IMG/VR virus record: IMGVR_UViG_3300006846_000063 | Coordinates: 1 to 21,617 of that record | Source of the DNA: a virus | Length of the DNA stretch: 21,617 nt | Reading direction: 5' to 3' (one strand) | In this document: positions 1 to 7,277 of the stretch, one piece after another | How positions within the stretch are numbered: position 1 is the first letter of the stretch | How the letters are laid out: each line of letters starts with the position of its first letter | The notes under the pieces: model-generated | Database searches by the model: none | The model's input: the letters and a program-made list of their open reading frames with translations, nothing else | What the model was told of the DNA's origin: nothing | Position numbers and translations under genes: made by a program

Positions 1-755
1 GCGCCGAGACGCTCGACATCTCCCCGACCGAGACCTTCACCGCCGCCGAGTTCAACTACAAGCAACTCGCCGGCAACGTGACGATCACCGGCCTCGAGGA
101 GATCCAGAACTCCGGCAAGGAGGCCGTCCACAACCTCCTGAAGTCGCGGATCCGCAACCTCGAGAAGTCGATGAAGAACACCATCGCCACGGCGCTCTAT
201 GCCAACGGCACGGGTTCTTCGTCGAAGGAGGTCGGCGGGCTGCAGCTACTGGTCGCCGACGTTCCGACCAACACCGTCGGCGGCATCAGCGCCAACACCT
301 ATCCGTGGTGGAAGAACTACGTCTATGACTTTTCCGACAACACGGAGACGGCGTCGACGGATTCGATCCAGCACGCGATGAACCTGTCCTGGATCAACAC
401 CGTGCGCGGTTCCGACCAGGCCGATATCATCACCGCCGACGCCAATTACTATCTGCTCTATCTGGAGTCGCTGACGCCCAACCAGCGTTTCACCGACGAC
501 AAGGGCGCCGGCGTCGGCTTCACCAACCTGGTGTACCAGGCCAAGGTGCCGGTCATCTATGACGACCAGTGCCCGGCCAACCACATGTACTTCCTGAACA
601 CCGACTACCTGTTCCTTCGCCCCGCGAAGGGCCGGGAGTTCGTGCCGCTCGGCGAGAAGTCGAGCGTCAACCAGGACGCGCTGGTGATGCCGGTGGTGTG
701 GGCCGGCAACATGACCACCTCGAACCGCAGCCTCCAGGCTGTGATCTGCGCATAA
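1..755 (+). CDS. Major capsid protein, 5'-truncated by the window edge
   Basis: This forms the icosahedral shell of the phage head. The reading frame is open from base 3 without a credible start codon (the GTG at 78 lies inside the conserved region), so the true start lies upstream of the window. About 250 residues are visible. The segment around LAGNVTITGLEEIQNSGKEA matches my recollection of a major capsid protein family in Rhizobiales phages and prophages, where this stretch lies in the first third of the protein. Codons end mostly in C or G, as expected for a highly expressed late gene. A strong Shine-Dalgarno sequence for the next gene follows the stop directly. The HK97-type fold is assumed from family knowledge and cannot be seen in the sequence. 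A long - strand frame across it is an antisense shadow. Confidence 0.8.
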   Translation, partial: AETLDISPTETFTAAEFNYKQLAGNVTITGLEEIQNSGKEAVHNLLKSRIRNLEKSMKNTIATALYANGTGSSSKEVGGLQLLVADVPTNTVGGISANTYPWWKNYVYDFSDNTETASTDSIQHAMNLSWINTVRGSDQADIITADANYYLLYLESLTPNQRFTDDKGAGVGFTNLVYQAKVPVIYDDQCPANHMYFLNTDYLFLRPAKGREFVPLGEKSSVNQDALVMPVVWAGNMTTSNRSLQAVICA

Positions 756-768
756 GGAGGACCGACAC

Positions 769-1269
769 ATGCCGAACACTCACTATGCGATTTCGGGGCT
801 GGTCAACGTCAAGCTCGGCGACACCCACGCCGCGGCGCAATACGCACCCGGCACCAGCGTGAAGGGCAACAACGCGTCGGAGTGGCTCTACGTGGTCGCC
901 GGCGGCACCATCGCCCAGTATGCCTGCGTGGCGGTTGAGTTCGCGGGCACGGCGTCGCCCGTCACCCACGCACTGGCGCGCGCCGGCAACACCATCGGCG
1001 TGGCGCAGAATGCGATTGCCTCCGGCGAATACGGCTGGGTCGCGATCAATGGCCATTCGTTGCGGGTGAACACGCTCGCGGCGGAGGGCGTCGGCGTTAC
1101 GCTCTACACGACAGACACCGCCGGCGCGCTCGCCGATGCTACGGCATCGGGCTCGGCGGCGACGGTCTTTGGGCTGACGCTGGTGGCGACCGCGTCCGGC
1201 GCGACGGCGTCGAACGCCGCGTGCATCATGCAGAACCCGGTGGTGCGCAAGACCATCGTGGATGCGTAA
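769..1269 (+). CDS. Head decoration-like protein
   Basis: This 166-residue protein is rich in Ala, Gly, Thr and Val and looks all-beta. It has no charged helices, no membrane segment and no catalytic motif. Its place directly after the capsid gene, and segments such as YGWVAINGHSLRVNT followed by GVGVTLYTTDTAG, resemble small capsid decoration proteins (DUF2190-like or trimeric head-stabilising proteins). The inferred role is to bind the outside of the capsid and stabilise it. The start is well supported: AAGGAGG lies at a good distance before ATG 769, only 13 bases after the capsid stop, so both genes share one message. Strong hairpins follow the stop. A head-fibre or other virion protein is the main alternative. 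Confidence 0.6.
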   Translation: MPNTHYAISGLVNVKLGDTHAAAQYAPGTSVKGNNASEWLYVVAGGTIAQYACVAVEFAGTASPVTHALARAGNTIGVAQNAIASGEYGWVAINGHSLRVNTLAAEGVGVTLYTTDTAGALADATASGSAATVFGLTLVATASGATASNAACIMQNPVVRKTIVDA

Positions 1270-1279
1270 GCACTGACAG

Positions 1280-1305
1280 CCGATCGGGCGGCGACGTCCG
1301 ATCGG
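1280..1305 (+). terminator. Strong GNRA-capped hairpin after the decoration gene
   Basis: The arms CCGATCGGGCG and CGTCCGATCGG pair over 11 positions (one G-U) around a GCGA tetraloop, 10 bases after the decoration gene's stop. No T-run follows. It may therefore stabilise the 3' end of the abundant capsid/decoration message, or act jointly with the terminator at 1321, rather than terminate alone. The outer 8-base arm CCGATCGG is itself palindromic. Confidence 0.55.
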
Positions 1306-1320
1306 TACTGCATTCACTCA

Positions 1321-1350
1321 GGGCGGCCGGCAACAGCCGCCCATTTTTCT
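1321..1350 (+). terminator. Rho-independent terminator / leader hairpin before the zincin gene
   Basis: The 7-bp G+C stem GGGCGGC/GCCGCCC is followed by ATTTTTCTT, the classic form of an intrinsic terminator. Inside the loop one more G-C pair closes a GCAA tetraloop after a C-A mismatch. It lies between the decoration gene and the Shine-Dalgarno GAGGAG of the gene at 1364, so it could limit readthrough from the capsid genes. A near copy stands before the gene at 12776. Confidence 0.7.
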
Positions 1351-1363
1351 TGAGGAGCTACTC

Positions 1364-2659
1364 GTGGCGAACGTTACGAACGAATTGCTAGTGCAGACCA
1401 TGATGCAACCGCAGCCTGATTCCGAACGGAACAGAGTCCAACCCGGCAGGCTTGCAAAAGCACTGGCCCGCGGCGTTGAGGGATTTCGACAAGGCTTTGG
1501 TGATCAGGAGTATGGAATGTCGCGAGAATTCCGGGCGCGATACCCTGGCTTAGCGCCGTGGCAGGTGGTTGTCGGCCCGGCGGATGTGTTTATGCGCGCC
1601 ACATCGGGAGTTCTTGGGGGTGCGAGCGGCGCAATTGCCGGCGGTGCCGAAGCCATGGGCATGAGCGAAGCGGACGCGAATAGGCTCCAGCGCGACCTGA
1701 ACATTTTTGGAATTGTGTCGGGGGCGGTGGTGCCGACACCGACAATGCCGCTTCGACCCGCTGCTGCGCGGCGAGGACAAGTTCCGCATCAAGCTTCCCT
1801 CGCTGGCCGGTCAGAAGGAAGTCTGCCCTCCGAAGGCACGCTCGCGGGTCGTGCGCCGGTCCTTGATCGACAGCCTCCGCCTGGCCTCGGCGCCCAAGCC
1901 ACTCGGGGCGTTAGCAGCGATCTGCCCTCGATGTATCCTCCACCGCCGAAGCCGCCGCGTGCGCTGACCGACGATTATCGCAACGGTATCCCAGCAGATA
2001 GTTTAGGCAGGTTGACTCGTACAATCGACGGAGACCCTCTCGTTGCCGAAAACGTGGCTGGGTGGACGAAAGTGGGAGAGCCCCAAAGAGGCCTGTCGCA
2101 GGAGCAGGTGCTGACGATGATGGAGAAGCTGTTGGGGAAACCGCCTGAATACAAGCGGGCGAGTGAAATGGGAAACTACGTGGCCAAGACAGAATACCAT
2201 CCGACCACGGGCATGCCTACAAGAGTGGTGATCAGCGAAGGCGTCGAGCCGGACGCTCTTCGCAATATCCAGCGTCATGAGGCCTCACACGTCATTGAGC
2301 AGACCGCGGGATTGATCTCGAGGGATGGCCTCACAAAGGAGCTTAACTCTCTTTACGGCAGCCTGAACAATCCGAAGCGAGACGGCCTCGATGCCTATCC
2401 GGGTGACGTTTACACTCCATGGCATCGCAAGTATCGACCCGAGGAGGTTGACCGCGAGTACATCGCCGAGGCAATTCGAGCCTACCTGACCGATCCGAAC
2501 TATATCAAAACGGTGGCCCCGAATGTAGCGGCAGCGATTCGTCGCGCGGTAAATAGCAATCCACTCACGGCGCCGTACATTCAGTTCAACAGCCTCCCAT
2601 TTCCTAAATATGCAGGTCTTGAGCGGCCCTCTGACCAACCGCCGTCCACGAGTTCCTAA
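1364..2659 (+). CDS. Phage zincin-domain protein with an NVTN-type N-terminus
   Basis: The gene starts at GTG 1364, six bases after GAGGAG. The 431-residue protein has an N-terminal module (about 1-125, NVTNELLVQ, then Gly/Ala-rich helical sequence), a Pro-rich linker (about 125-205) and a C-terminal zincin-like domain (about 205-431). H305, E306 and H309 of HEASH form an HExxH zinc site. EYIAEAIRAYLTDPNY, about 60 residues later, could supply the gluzincin glutamate, and the ending with IRRAVNSNP and IQFNSL matches a C-terminal domain I recall from large polyvalent phage proteins of Rhizobiales. The inferred role is a virion-associated or ejected peptidase-like protein. Its N-terminus and upstream hairpin recur at 12738-13045. 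Codons are less G+C-biased than in the capsid gene, which suggests accessory origin. Activity and substrate are unknown. Confidence 0.6.
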   Translation: MANVTNELLVQTMMQPQPDSERNRVQPGRLAKALARGVEGFRQGFGDQEYGMSREFRARYPGLAPWQVVVGPADVFMRATSGVLGGASGAIAGGAEAMGMSEADANRLQRDLNIFGIVSGAVVPTPTMPLRPAAARRGQVPHQASLAGRSEGSLPSEGTLAGRAPVLDRQPPPGLGAQATRGVSSDLPSMYPPPPKPPRALTDDYRNGIPADSLGRLTRTIDGDPLVAENVAGWTKVGEPQRGLSQEQVLTMMEKLLGKPPEYKRASEMGNYVAKTEYHPTTGMPTRVVISEGVEPDALRNIQRHEASHVIEQTAGLISRDGLTKELNSLYGSLNNPKRDGLDAYPGDVYTPWHRKYRPEEVDREYIAEAIRAYLTDPNYIKTVAPNVAAAIRRAVNSNPLTAPYIQFNSLPFPKYAGLERPSDQPPSTSS

Positions 2660-2670
2660 CAGACGACCGC

Positions 2671-2686
2671 GAGCGCGCGGGCGCTC
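2671..2686 (+). terminator. Possible weak terminator hairpin
   Basis: GAGCGC and GCGCTC form a perfect 6-bp stem around GCGG, 11 bases after the stop at 2659. There is no T-run. It could mark a 3' end or just stabilise the transcript. Confidence 0.3.
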
Positions 2687-2763
2687 CTGGAAGTTCCATC
2701 AACCATAGATATGTTGTAATGTTCTCCGAATAGCTCTCCCTGACCGCCGGGGTGGAGGACAAA

Positions 2764-3198
2764 ATGCAAAATGGCGTCACTCACTTACCGTACGGTATCT
2801 GTGTCAAGTCCAGCGTCGAGCTCGCGTGGGACGAAACCATATGGCTCGATTGGGATGAAGAGATCGGCTGGTATGATCCCTACGCAGGGCGAGCCGAAGA
2901 TCTATATTGGAATCCGGAATCAGGCTGGTTCGATCCTTTGGCGTCGTTCAAAGAGTATCAGTTGACAATGGCGCGGCTTGAGGCCCGAGAACCAAAACTC
3001 ACGCCATGGGGGTGGCTTCGTTCGCAGGTGTATTTCCTTAAAGAAGATTTCTTGATGTGGATGAGAAATACGACCTATCACGGACGACAGCGGGATTTGG
3101 AGTTTCGCCGTGAGAACCGCAGGGCGCAATTGCATGCGTATTTTCGAGCCTTCACGGGGCGTCTGAGTAAGATTTTGTGGCGACGGCCCATGACCTAA
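2764..3198 (+). CDS. Trp-rich hypothetical protein
   Basis: I do not recognise this 144-residue protein. The ATG at 2764 is preferred over an in-frame GTG at 2752, because GGAGG at 2754-2758 sits at the right distance before it. The first half is acidic and rich in Trp, with two imperfect copies of a short unit: DEEIGWYDPYAG and NPESGWFDPLAS. The second half is basic and helical (Arg-rich around LEFRRENRRAQL) with further aromatic residues. No signal peptide, membrane span or catalytic motif is evident. It stands alone between structural genes, has lower G+C than its neighbours, and converges on the - strand gene at 3252. It looks like a late-acquired accessory gene. Confidence 0.55.
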   Translation: MQNGVTHLPYGICVKSSVELAWDETIWLDWDEEIGWYDPYAGRAEDLYWNPESGWFDPLASFKEYQLTMARLEAREPKLTPWGWLRSQVYFLKEDFLMWMRNTTYHGRQRDLEFRRENRRAQLHAYFRAFTGRLSKILWRRPMT

Positions 3199-3234
3199 AC
3201 AAAAATTATCATCGACCGCACTGAGCAAGGTCAA

Positions 3235-3250
3235 GGCGCACGCCTGTGCC
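3235..3250 (-). terminator. Possible terminator of the - strand membrane protein gene
   Basis: Read on the - strand, GGCACA and TGCGCC pair (one G-U) around a 4-base loop, directly after the TAA of the gene at 3252-3608. TTGACCTTG follows. The T-content is modest, so support is weak. Confidence 0.3.
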
Positions 3251-3251
3251 G

Positions 3252-3608
3252 TTACGTTGTTATGGCAGCGAAGATCGCGCAGAACACGGTCAGCACCAAG
3301 ATGCCGCCGGTGACCATCTGCCAATCGCGCTTTACCACTGCGAGGCCATAGGTCCAACTCATGTGCGGCACGCTGGAAAGGAAACCTACAAAAACGACCA
3401 CCTGCATCAGAATAAATATGATGGCGATCAACCCCAGGGGCCCACCCACCAGAACACCGAATGCCGGACCGCCACGCGCGCTGTCAATTCCCATGACCGC
3501 ATAGCAAACGACGAGCGCGGTCACGTAAAGAGTGACACCCGCGATGAAGAGCAGGTTGCCTAGTCTGGCTTCGGTCCCTGCTCGGTGAGCCTCGTGGGCT
3601 TGCGACAT
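3252..3608 (-). CDS. Small integral membrane protein, candidate moron gene
   Basis: This 118-residue protein is encoded against the direction of the structural operon. It has three or four hydrophobic segments: about 17-39, 48-78 (long enough for one or two spans) and 98-117. Short polar loops separate them, and the N-terminus is soluble and His/Arg-containing. The start is supported by GGAGAG seven bases before ATG (coding-strand sense). No family could be named. The opposite orientation, its own spacer (3609-3763) and its place at an operon boundary fit a phage moron expressed separately, perhaps acting in the host membrane (for example in exclusion). That role is inference. Overlapping + strand frames have no plausible start or composition. 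Confidence 0.6.
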   Translation of the reverse strand: MSQAHEAHRAGTEARLGNLLFIAGVTLYVTALVVCYAVMGIDSARGGPAFGVLVGGPLGLIAIIFILMQVVVFVGFLSSVPHMSWTYGLAVVKRDWQMVTGGILVLTVFCAIFAAITT

Positions 3609-3763
3609 CGATAAACTCTCCAGCCTGGGATCTGAGCCCCCGACCCATCGAAACTTACCTGATTTGGGCGGGGCGTTGAAGCGTCAACAGCGCTCATCCT
3701 GGCAATCTGACTGGCTGACAAAGCACGCAATCAGCCTCCCGCAATCGCAACAGGCTTGACCTC

Positions 3764-4495
3764 ATGACAATCAAACCCATGGACGTGTGGATCGGATTCG
3801 ATCCACGCGAGACGGCTGCATTCATGGTGGCGCGCGAGAGCGTCCGCCAATTCGATCGCAGCATTCCGGTCGCGGCCGTGCGATTGCGGCAGCTCCAGGA
3901 GGCGGGGCTCTACACGCGGCCGACGTCGCGCCGGCTCGGCAAACTGTGGGACGAAATCTCCGGCGCGCACATGGCGACGGAATTCGCGATCACGCGCTTC
4001 CTGGTGCCGGAGTTGGTCAGGCGGCAGGGCGACGCGGTGCGCGGCTGGGCGCTGTTCATGGATTGCGACGTGCTGCTGCGCACGAACCTCTATGAGCTCA
4101 AGGCGCTCCTCGACGATTCGAAGGCCGTAATGTGCGTCAAGCACGACCATCGCCCGTCGTTCAACGTGAAGATGGACGGCCAGGAGCAGACGTCTTATCC
4201 GCGCAAGAACTGGTCGTCGGTGATGGCTTTCAATGTCGATCATCCCGCCAACGACGCGCTGACGGCCGACCTGGTCAATGCGCTGCCGGGGCGAGATCTG
4301 CATCGCTTCTGCTGGCTTGCCGACGACGAGATCGGCGCGTTGCCGCCCGAGTGGAATCATCTCGTCGGACACAGCGATGACGGGGACGATCCGAAGATCG
4401 TGCACTTCACCGACGGCGGTCCGTGGTTCGAGGCGTTTCGTAACGTGCCCTATGCCGATGAATGGTTCGCGGTGCTGGACCGGATGGTGGCCTGA
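3764..4495 (+). CDS. GT-A type glycosyltransferase (GT8-like)
   Basis: This is a predicted nucleotide-sugar transferase of 243 residues. WIGFDPRETAAF near the N-terminus and FMDCDVLLR at about 98-106, carrying the DxD metal/nucleotide-sugar site D100-C-D102, are typical of GT-A enzymes of the GT8-like kind. KIVHFTDGGPWF near the C-terminus matches the conserved His/Gly region of those enzymes. There is no signal peptide or membrane span, so it is cytoplasmic. The stop overlaps the next gene's start (TGATG), so it is translationally coupled to the methyltransferase-DUF115 gene and then to the head-tail genes. The substrate could be a virion protein, host surface glycan or DNA; nothing here decides. 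The RBS is weak and the start is the first ATG of the frame. Confidence 0.7.
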   Translation: MTIKPMDVWIGFDPRETAAFMVARESVRQFDRSIPVAAVRLRQLQEAGLYTRPTSRRLGKLWDEISGAHMATEFAITRFLVPELVRRQGDAVRGWALFMDCDVLLRTNLYELKALLDDSKAVMCVKHDHRPSFNVKMDGQEQTSYPRKNWSSVMAFNVDHPANDALTADLVNALPGRDLHRFCWLADDEIGALPPEWNHLVGHSDDGDDPKIVHFTDGGPWFEAFRNVPYADEWFAVLDRMVA

Positions 4496-5958
4496 TGCTG
4501 ATTTCGCCCGACTACCTGGCTTTGCAGCAAGCGCTGCATGCCGATGGCCGCTACGGGATCAGCAGCGGCCGCTGGGTCGACATGGTCCGTGGCTTGAAGG
4601 AGCGTGAGCAGTGCTCGGACATCCTTGACTACGGTTGTGGGCAAGGACAGCTCAAGGCGGCGTTGGGTGACGGGGTGCGGGAATACGATCCGGCGATTGC
4701 TGGGAAGGATGCTGATCCTGAGCCTGCCGATCTCGTCGTGTGCACCGATGTGCTCGAGCACATCGAGCCCGATTGCCTCGACGACGTGCTGCTGCATCTG
4801 CGCACGACGGTAAAGAAACGGCTGTTGTTCGCGATTTCGCTGCGCCCGGCCGGCAAGACACTGGCCGATGGTCGCAACGCGCATCTGATCGTCGAGAGCG
4901 CTGAATGGTGGCTTGAACGGCTGGCACCGTATTTTCGCGTGCTTGAGACGATCGAGACCAGTCGTCGTGAGCTCGCCGGCATCGCCAGACCGGTCAGCGT
5001 CGTCGGAGCGATCAAGTCGGTCGGGGTGATGAAGGACGAGCGCAACGATCACACGCGCCAAAATGTGCTCAAGACGCCGAAGCGGATCCCGGACCAGCCG
5101 GTGGCGCCGCACGACCTCGTGGCGCTGATCGCCTGCTACGGGCCGTCGTTGCGCGCGACCTGGCCGTCGTTGCCGCAACAAAGGAAGAAGCTCAACGCGA
5201 CGCTGGTCTCGGTGTCGGGTGCGCATGATTTCCTGCGCAAGCACGCCGTCGTGCCCGACCTGCATGTCGAATGCGATCCGCGGCCGCACAAGGCCAGGAT
5301 GATGCGCAAGCTGAGCCGCAAGACCGCGTACATGATGGCTTCCTGCTGCCATCCGGACGTGATCGACCCGCTTGCCGGCTATGATCTCACACTTTGGCAT
5401 CTCTACAACGGGCCGGAAAGTTTTGAGGTCCGCGACATCAAGAGCGAGGAAGGCTGCGCGATGATCCCCGGCGGCGGCTCGGTCGGGCTGCGCACCATCA
5501 CGCTGCTCTATTTTCTCGGCTACCGAAATTTCATCGTGCACGGCATGGACTGTTCGTTCGAAGATACACCAGCGCGTTCACGCGCGTCTTCAACGTATAA
5601 TGCCCAGCATGCCGGCGCGCACAGCGGCAAAGTCCAGAACACCATCGAGGTCAATCCGGCTTGCAAGGTCGGTGACGAAACGATGCGCTCCGACAAGTGG
5701 TTCAAGACCTCTCCGGTCCTGGTGAGTTACGCCAACCACATGCTGAAGGATCTGCGCATCGGCCGCTATCCGGCCTGCAATTTCTATTGGTACGGCGACG
5801 GACTGTTCCAGGAAATGCTGCGGCTGCAGAACCTGCAGATGCGGGCGCTCGATGCCGATGCGCAGGCGAGGGGGATCGACCAGGTTTACCGCGAGCCAGC
5901 GGACTATTTCAGCATGAACGAGCGCGACACGAACAGCTCTGAGGAGAACGCTGCATGA
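4495..5958 (+). CDS. SAM methyltransferase fused to a DUF115 (MptE/Maf-like) domain
   Basis: This is a two-domain protein of 487 residues. At about 40-160 lies a class I methyltransferase: ILDYGCGQGQL (motif I, 43-53) and VCTDVLEHIEP (82-92). At about 205-450 lies a DUF115-like region: ALIACYGPSLR, LHVECDPRPHK (about 257-266) and GCAMIPGGGSVGLRT, followed by FIVHGMDCSF. DUF115 proteins include archaeal MptE and the Maf flagellin glycosylation factors, which handle nucleotide-activated sugars. The fusion therefore suggests sugar transfer plus methylation, which is inference. The ATG at 4495, overlapping the preceding stop, is chosen over an upstream in-frame start inside the glycosyltransferase gene. 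It ends in an ATGA overlap with the next gene. A long - strand frame across its first half is a shadow. Confidence 0.7.
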   Translation: MLISPDYLALQQALHADGRYGISSGRWVDMVRGLKEREQCSDILDYGCGQGQLKAALGDGVREYDPAIAGKDADPEPADLVVCTDVLEHIEPDCLDDVLLHLRTTVKKRLLFAISLRPAGKTLADGRNAHLIVESAEWWLERLAPYFRVLETIETSRRELAGIARPVSVVGAIKSVGVMKDERNDHTRQNVLKTPKRIPDQPVAPHDLVALIACYGPSLRATWPSLPQQRKKLNATLVSVSGAHDFLRKHAVVPDLHVECDPRPHKARMMRKLSRKTAYMMASCCHPDVIDPLAGYDLTLWHLYNGPESFEVRDIKSEEGCAMIPGGGSVGLRTITLLYFLGYRNFIVHGMDCSFEDTPARSRASSTYNAQHAGAHSGKVQNTIEVNPACKVGDETMRSDKWFKTSPVLVSYANHMLKDLRIGRYPACNFYWYGDGLFQEMLRLQNLQMRALDADAQARGIDQVYREPADYFSMNERDTNSSEENAA

Positions 5959-6563
5959 CACTCACCGACATCACGCTACCCGAGGTCCGGGTTTACACCC
6001 AGTCCGCCAAGTTCTTCCGCCGCGGCGATCAGGACTTTATCGAGATTTCCTTCATCGGCGCCAAGGACACCCTGGTCGAGAAGGTTGCGCCGGTACACAT
6101 GGCGCAGTTCCGCAACGAATGGGACGCCTACTGCGACGGCCGTCCGATGCAGCGCCGGGACGGAATCACCCTGACCGAGCTGCCCGGCCTCGATGAGGAG
6201 AAGGCCGCGAGCTACATCGCGCGCAACGTCCACACGCTGGAGGAGCTGGCGGCGCTGAGCGACGCGCAATGCCAGGGCATCGGCCACGGCACGCTCACGG
6301 ACCGTCAGGGTGCGCGCAAGCTCGTAATGCAACGCCAGCTCGAGCGCCGCGACCGGATGCAACGCGCCGTGCACGAGGCGACCGCCGCCATCGGGCCGAA
6401 GCCGGCCGAGCAATATGCGCCGCGTGCCGATATCGAGGCCGTCAAGGGCGAGCTCGCGGAGCTGAGGCAGGGCATCGCTGATCTTGCGGCGGTTGTCGGC
6501 ACGAACACCGGACGGAGCGGAAGGTCGAAGGCGGCCGCGGCCAAACGGAAGGGGGCTGTCTGA
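5955..6563 (+). CDS. Small phage protein with a helix-hairpin-helix-like segment
   Basis: This is a 202-residue protein, joined by ATGA to the gene before and by TGATG to the adaptor gene after. Residues 1-70 look like a small mixed alpha/beta domain. Residues about 75-120 (LPGLDEEKAASYIARN, HTLEELAALSDAQCQGI, then a Gly and DRQGARKLV) have the pattern of Rad51/NusA-type helix-hairpin-helix repeats. A coiled coil follows (about 145-180, IEAVKGELAELRQGI), then a Lys/Arg/Ala-rich tail. Its position just before the adaptor suggests a virion or assembly role. Binding of DNA, or of the portal complex, through the HhH-like part and basic tail is a guess. I cannot give it a family name. Confidence 0.55.
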   Translation: MTLTDITLPEVRVYTQSAKFFRRGDQDFIEISFIGAKDTLVEKVAPVHMAQFRNEWDAYCDGRPMQRRDGITLTELPGLDEEKAASYIARNVHTLEELAALSDAQCQGIGHGTLTDRQGARKLVMQRQLERRDRMQRAVHEATAAIGPKPAEQYAPRADIEAVKGELAELRQGIADLAAVVGTNTGRSGRSKAAAAKRKGAV

Positions 6564-7276
6564 TGGCGCTCTCCACGCTTCTTGAGATAGGCAACCGGGC
6601 GGCCGACGAGCTCTCGCTCGCCCACCAGTCGGCCTATATTGGCAGTATCGTGCCGGATGCACGCACGATGCTGGCCTGCGCCAACGCCGCGGGGCGCGAC
6701 TTGATGCGAGCGCACGAGTGGGGCGCGCTCCAGACCCTTGGCATCGTCACGACCGCGAACGGCGTCGCGAGCTATCCACTCGCGGCCGATTTCGACCGGA
6801 TGATCGCGGATACGGGGTGGGATCGCAGCAACGACTGGATGATGGTCGGGCCCGACACGCCGCAAATCAATCGCTACCTCAACGAAAGCGGTGTGGCGCA
6901 GACCGGCGCGCGCAAACGCTTCCGGCTGCAGGGGTCGAGCATCGTGATCTTCCCGACGCCGGCCGCGATCGAGACGCTGGTCTACGAATATGTCTCGAAC
7001 AAATGGGCACGCTCGAGCATCGCGGTCGCGCAGGCGGAATTTGCCGCCGACACTGACACTACCGTGTTCGATCCGGATCTGATGCGCGCCGAGATGAAGT
7101 GGCGCTACCTCGCCGCCAAGGGCATGGCGTTCGACGATGCCCGCGCCGACGCGATGGCGATCCGCGAAAGCCGGATTGCCGCCGATCTCGGCGGCGCCAG
7201 GATGTCGATGGCGCCGGCGCCGGGGTCGCAGTTCATCGAGCTCGACAATCTTCCCGACAACTCCTGGTCACTCTGA
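6563..7276 (+). CDS. Head-tail adaptor protein (SU10/P22 gp4-like)
   Basis: This is the predicted adaptor ring that sits under the portal and connects the head to the short tail. The 237 residues carry an N-terminal helical bundle (LLEIGNRAADELSL, then ACANAAGRDLMRAHEWGAL), a beta-rich middle (YPLAADFDRMI, and RKRFRLQGSSIVIFPTPAA followed by a strand ending YEYVSNKWA) and a C-terminal helical part (LMRAEMKWRYLAAKGM). That order and those phrases are typical of phage adaptor proteins in P22- and SU10-like viruses. It overlaps the preceding stop by one base and is followed one base after its own stop by the nozzle gene, which fits the adaptor-nozzle gene order of such phages. Confidence 0.75.
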   Translation: MALSTLLEIGNRAADELSLAHQSAYIGSIVPDARTMLACANAAGRDLMRAHEWGALQTLGIVTTANGVASYPLAADFDRMIADTGWDRSNDWMMVGPDTPQINRYLNESGVAQTGARKRFRLQGSSIVIFPTPAAIETLVYEYVSNKWARSSIAVAQAEFAADTDTTVFDPDLMRAEMKWRYLAAKGMAFDDARADAMAIRESRIAADLGGARMSMAPAPGSQFIELDNLPDNSWSL

Positions 7277-7277
7277 C

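Noticed and set aside
246-779. Long - strand frame antisense to the capsid gene
   Set aside because: His/Val/Arg-rich shadow of G+C-rich codons on the other strand; no RBS and the + strand frame is clearly the capsid.
3609-3763. Search for divergent promoters between the - strand membrane gene and the glycosyltransferase
   Set aside because: TTGACG occurs on the - strand, but no acceptable -10 lies at the right distance; not reported as a feature.
4450-5541. 363-codon - strand frame
   Set aside because: Antisense to the methyltransferase-DUF115 gene, whose motifs are clear; composition (many Arg, His, Asp, Gln) is typical of a shadow.
7137-7277. Upstream extension of the nozzle frame
   Set aside because: It overlaps the end of the adaptor gene in another frame; ATG 7278 directly after the adaptor stop is the natural start.
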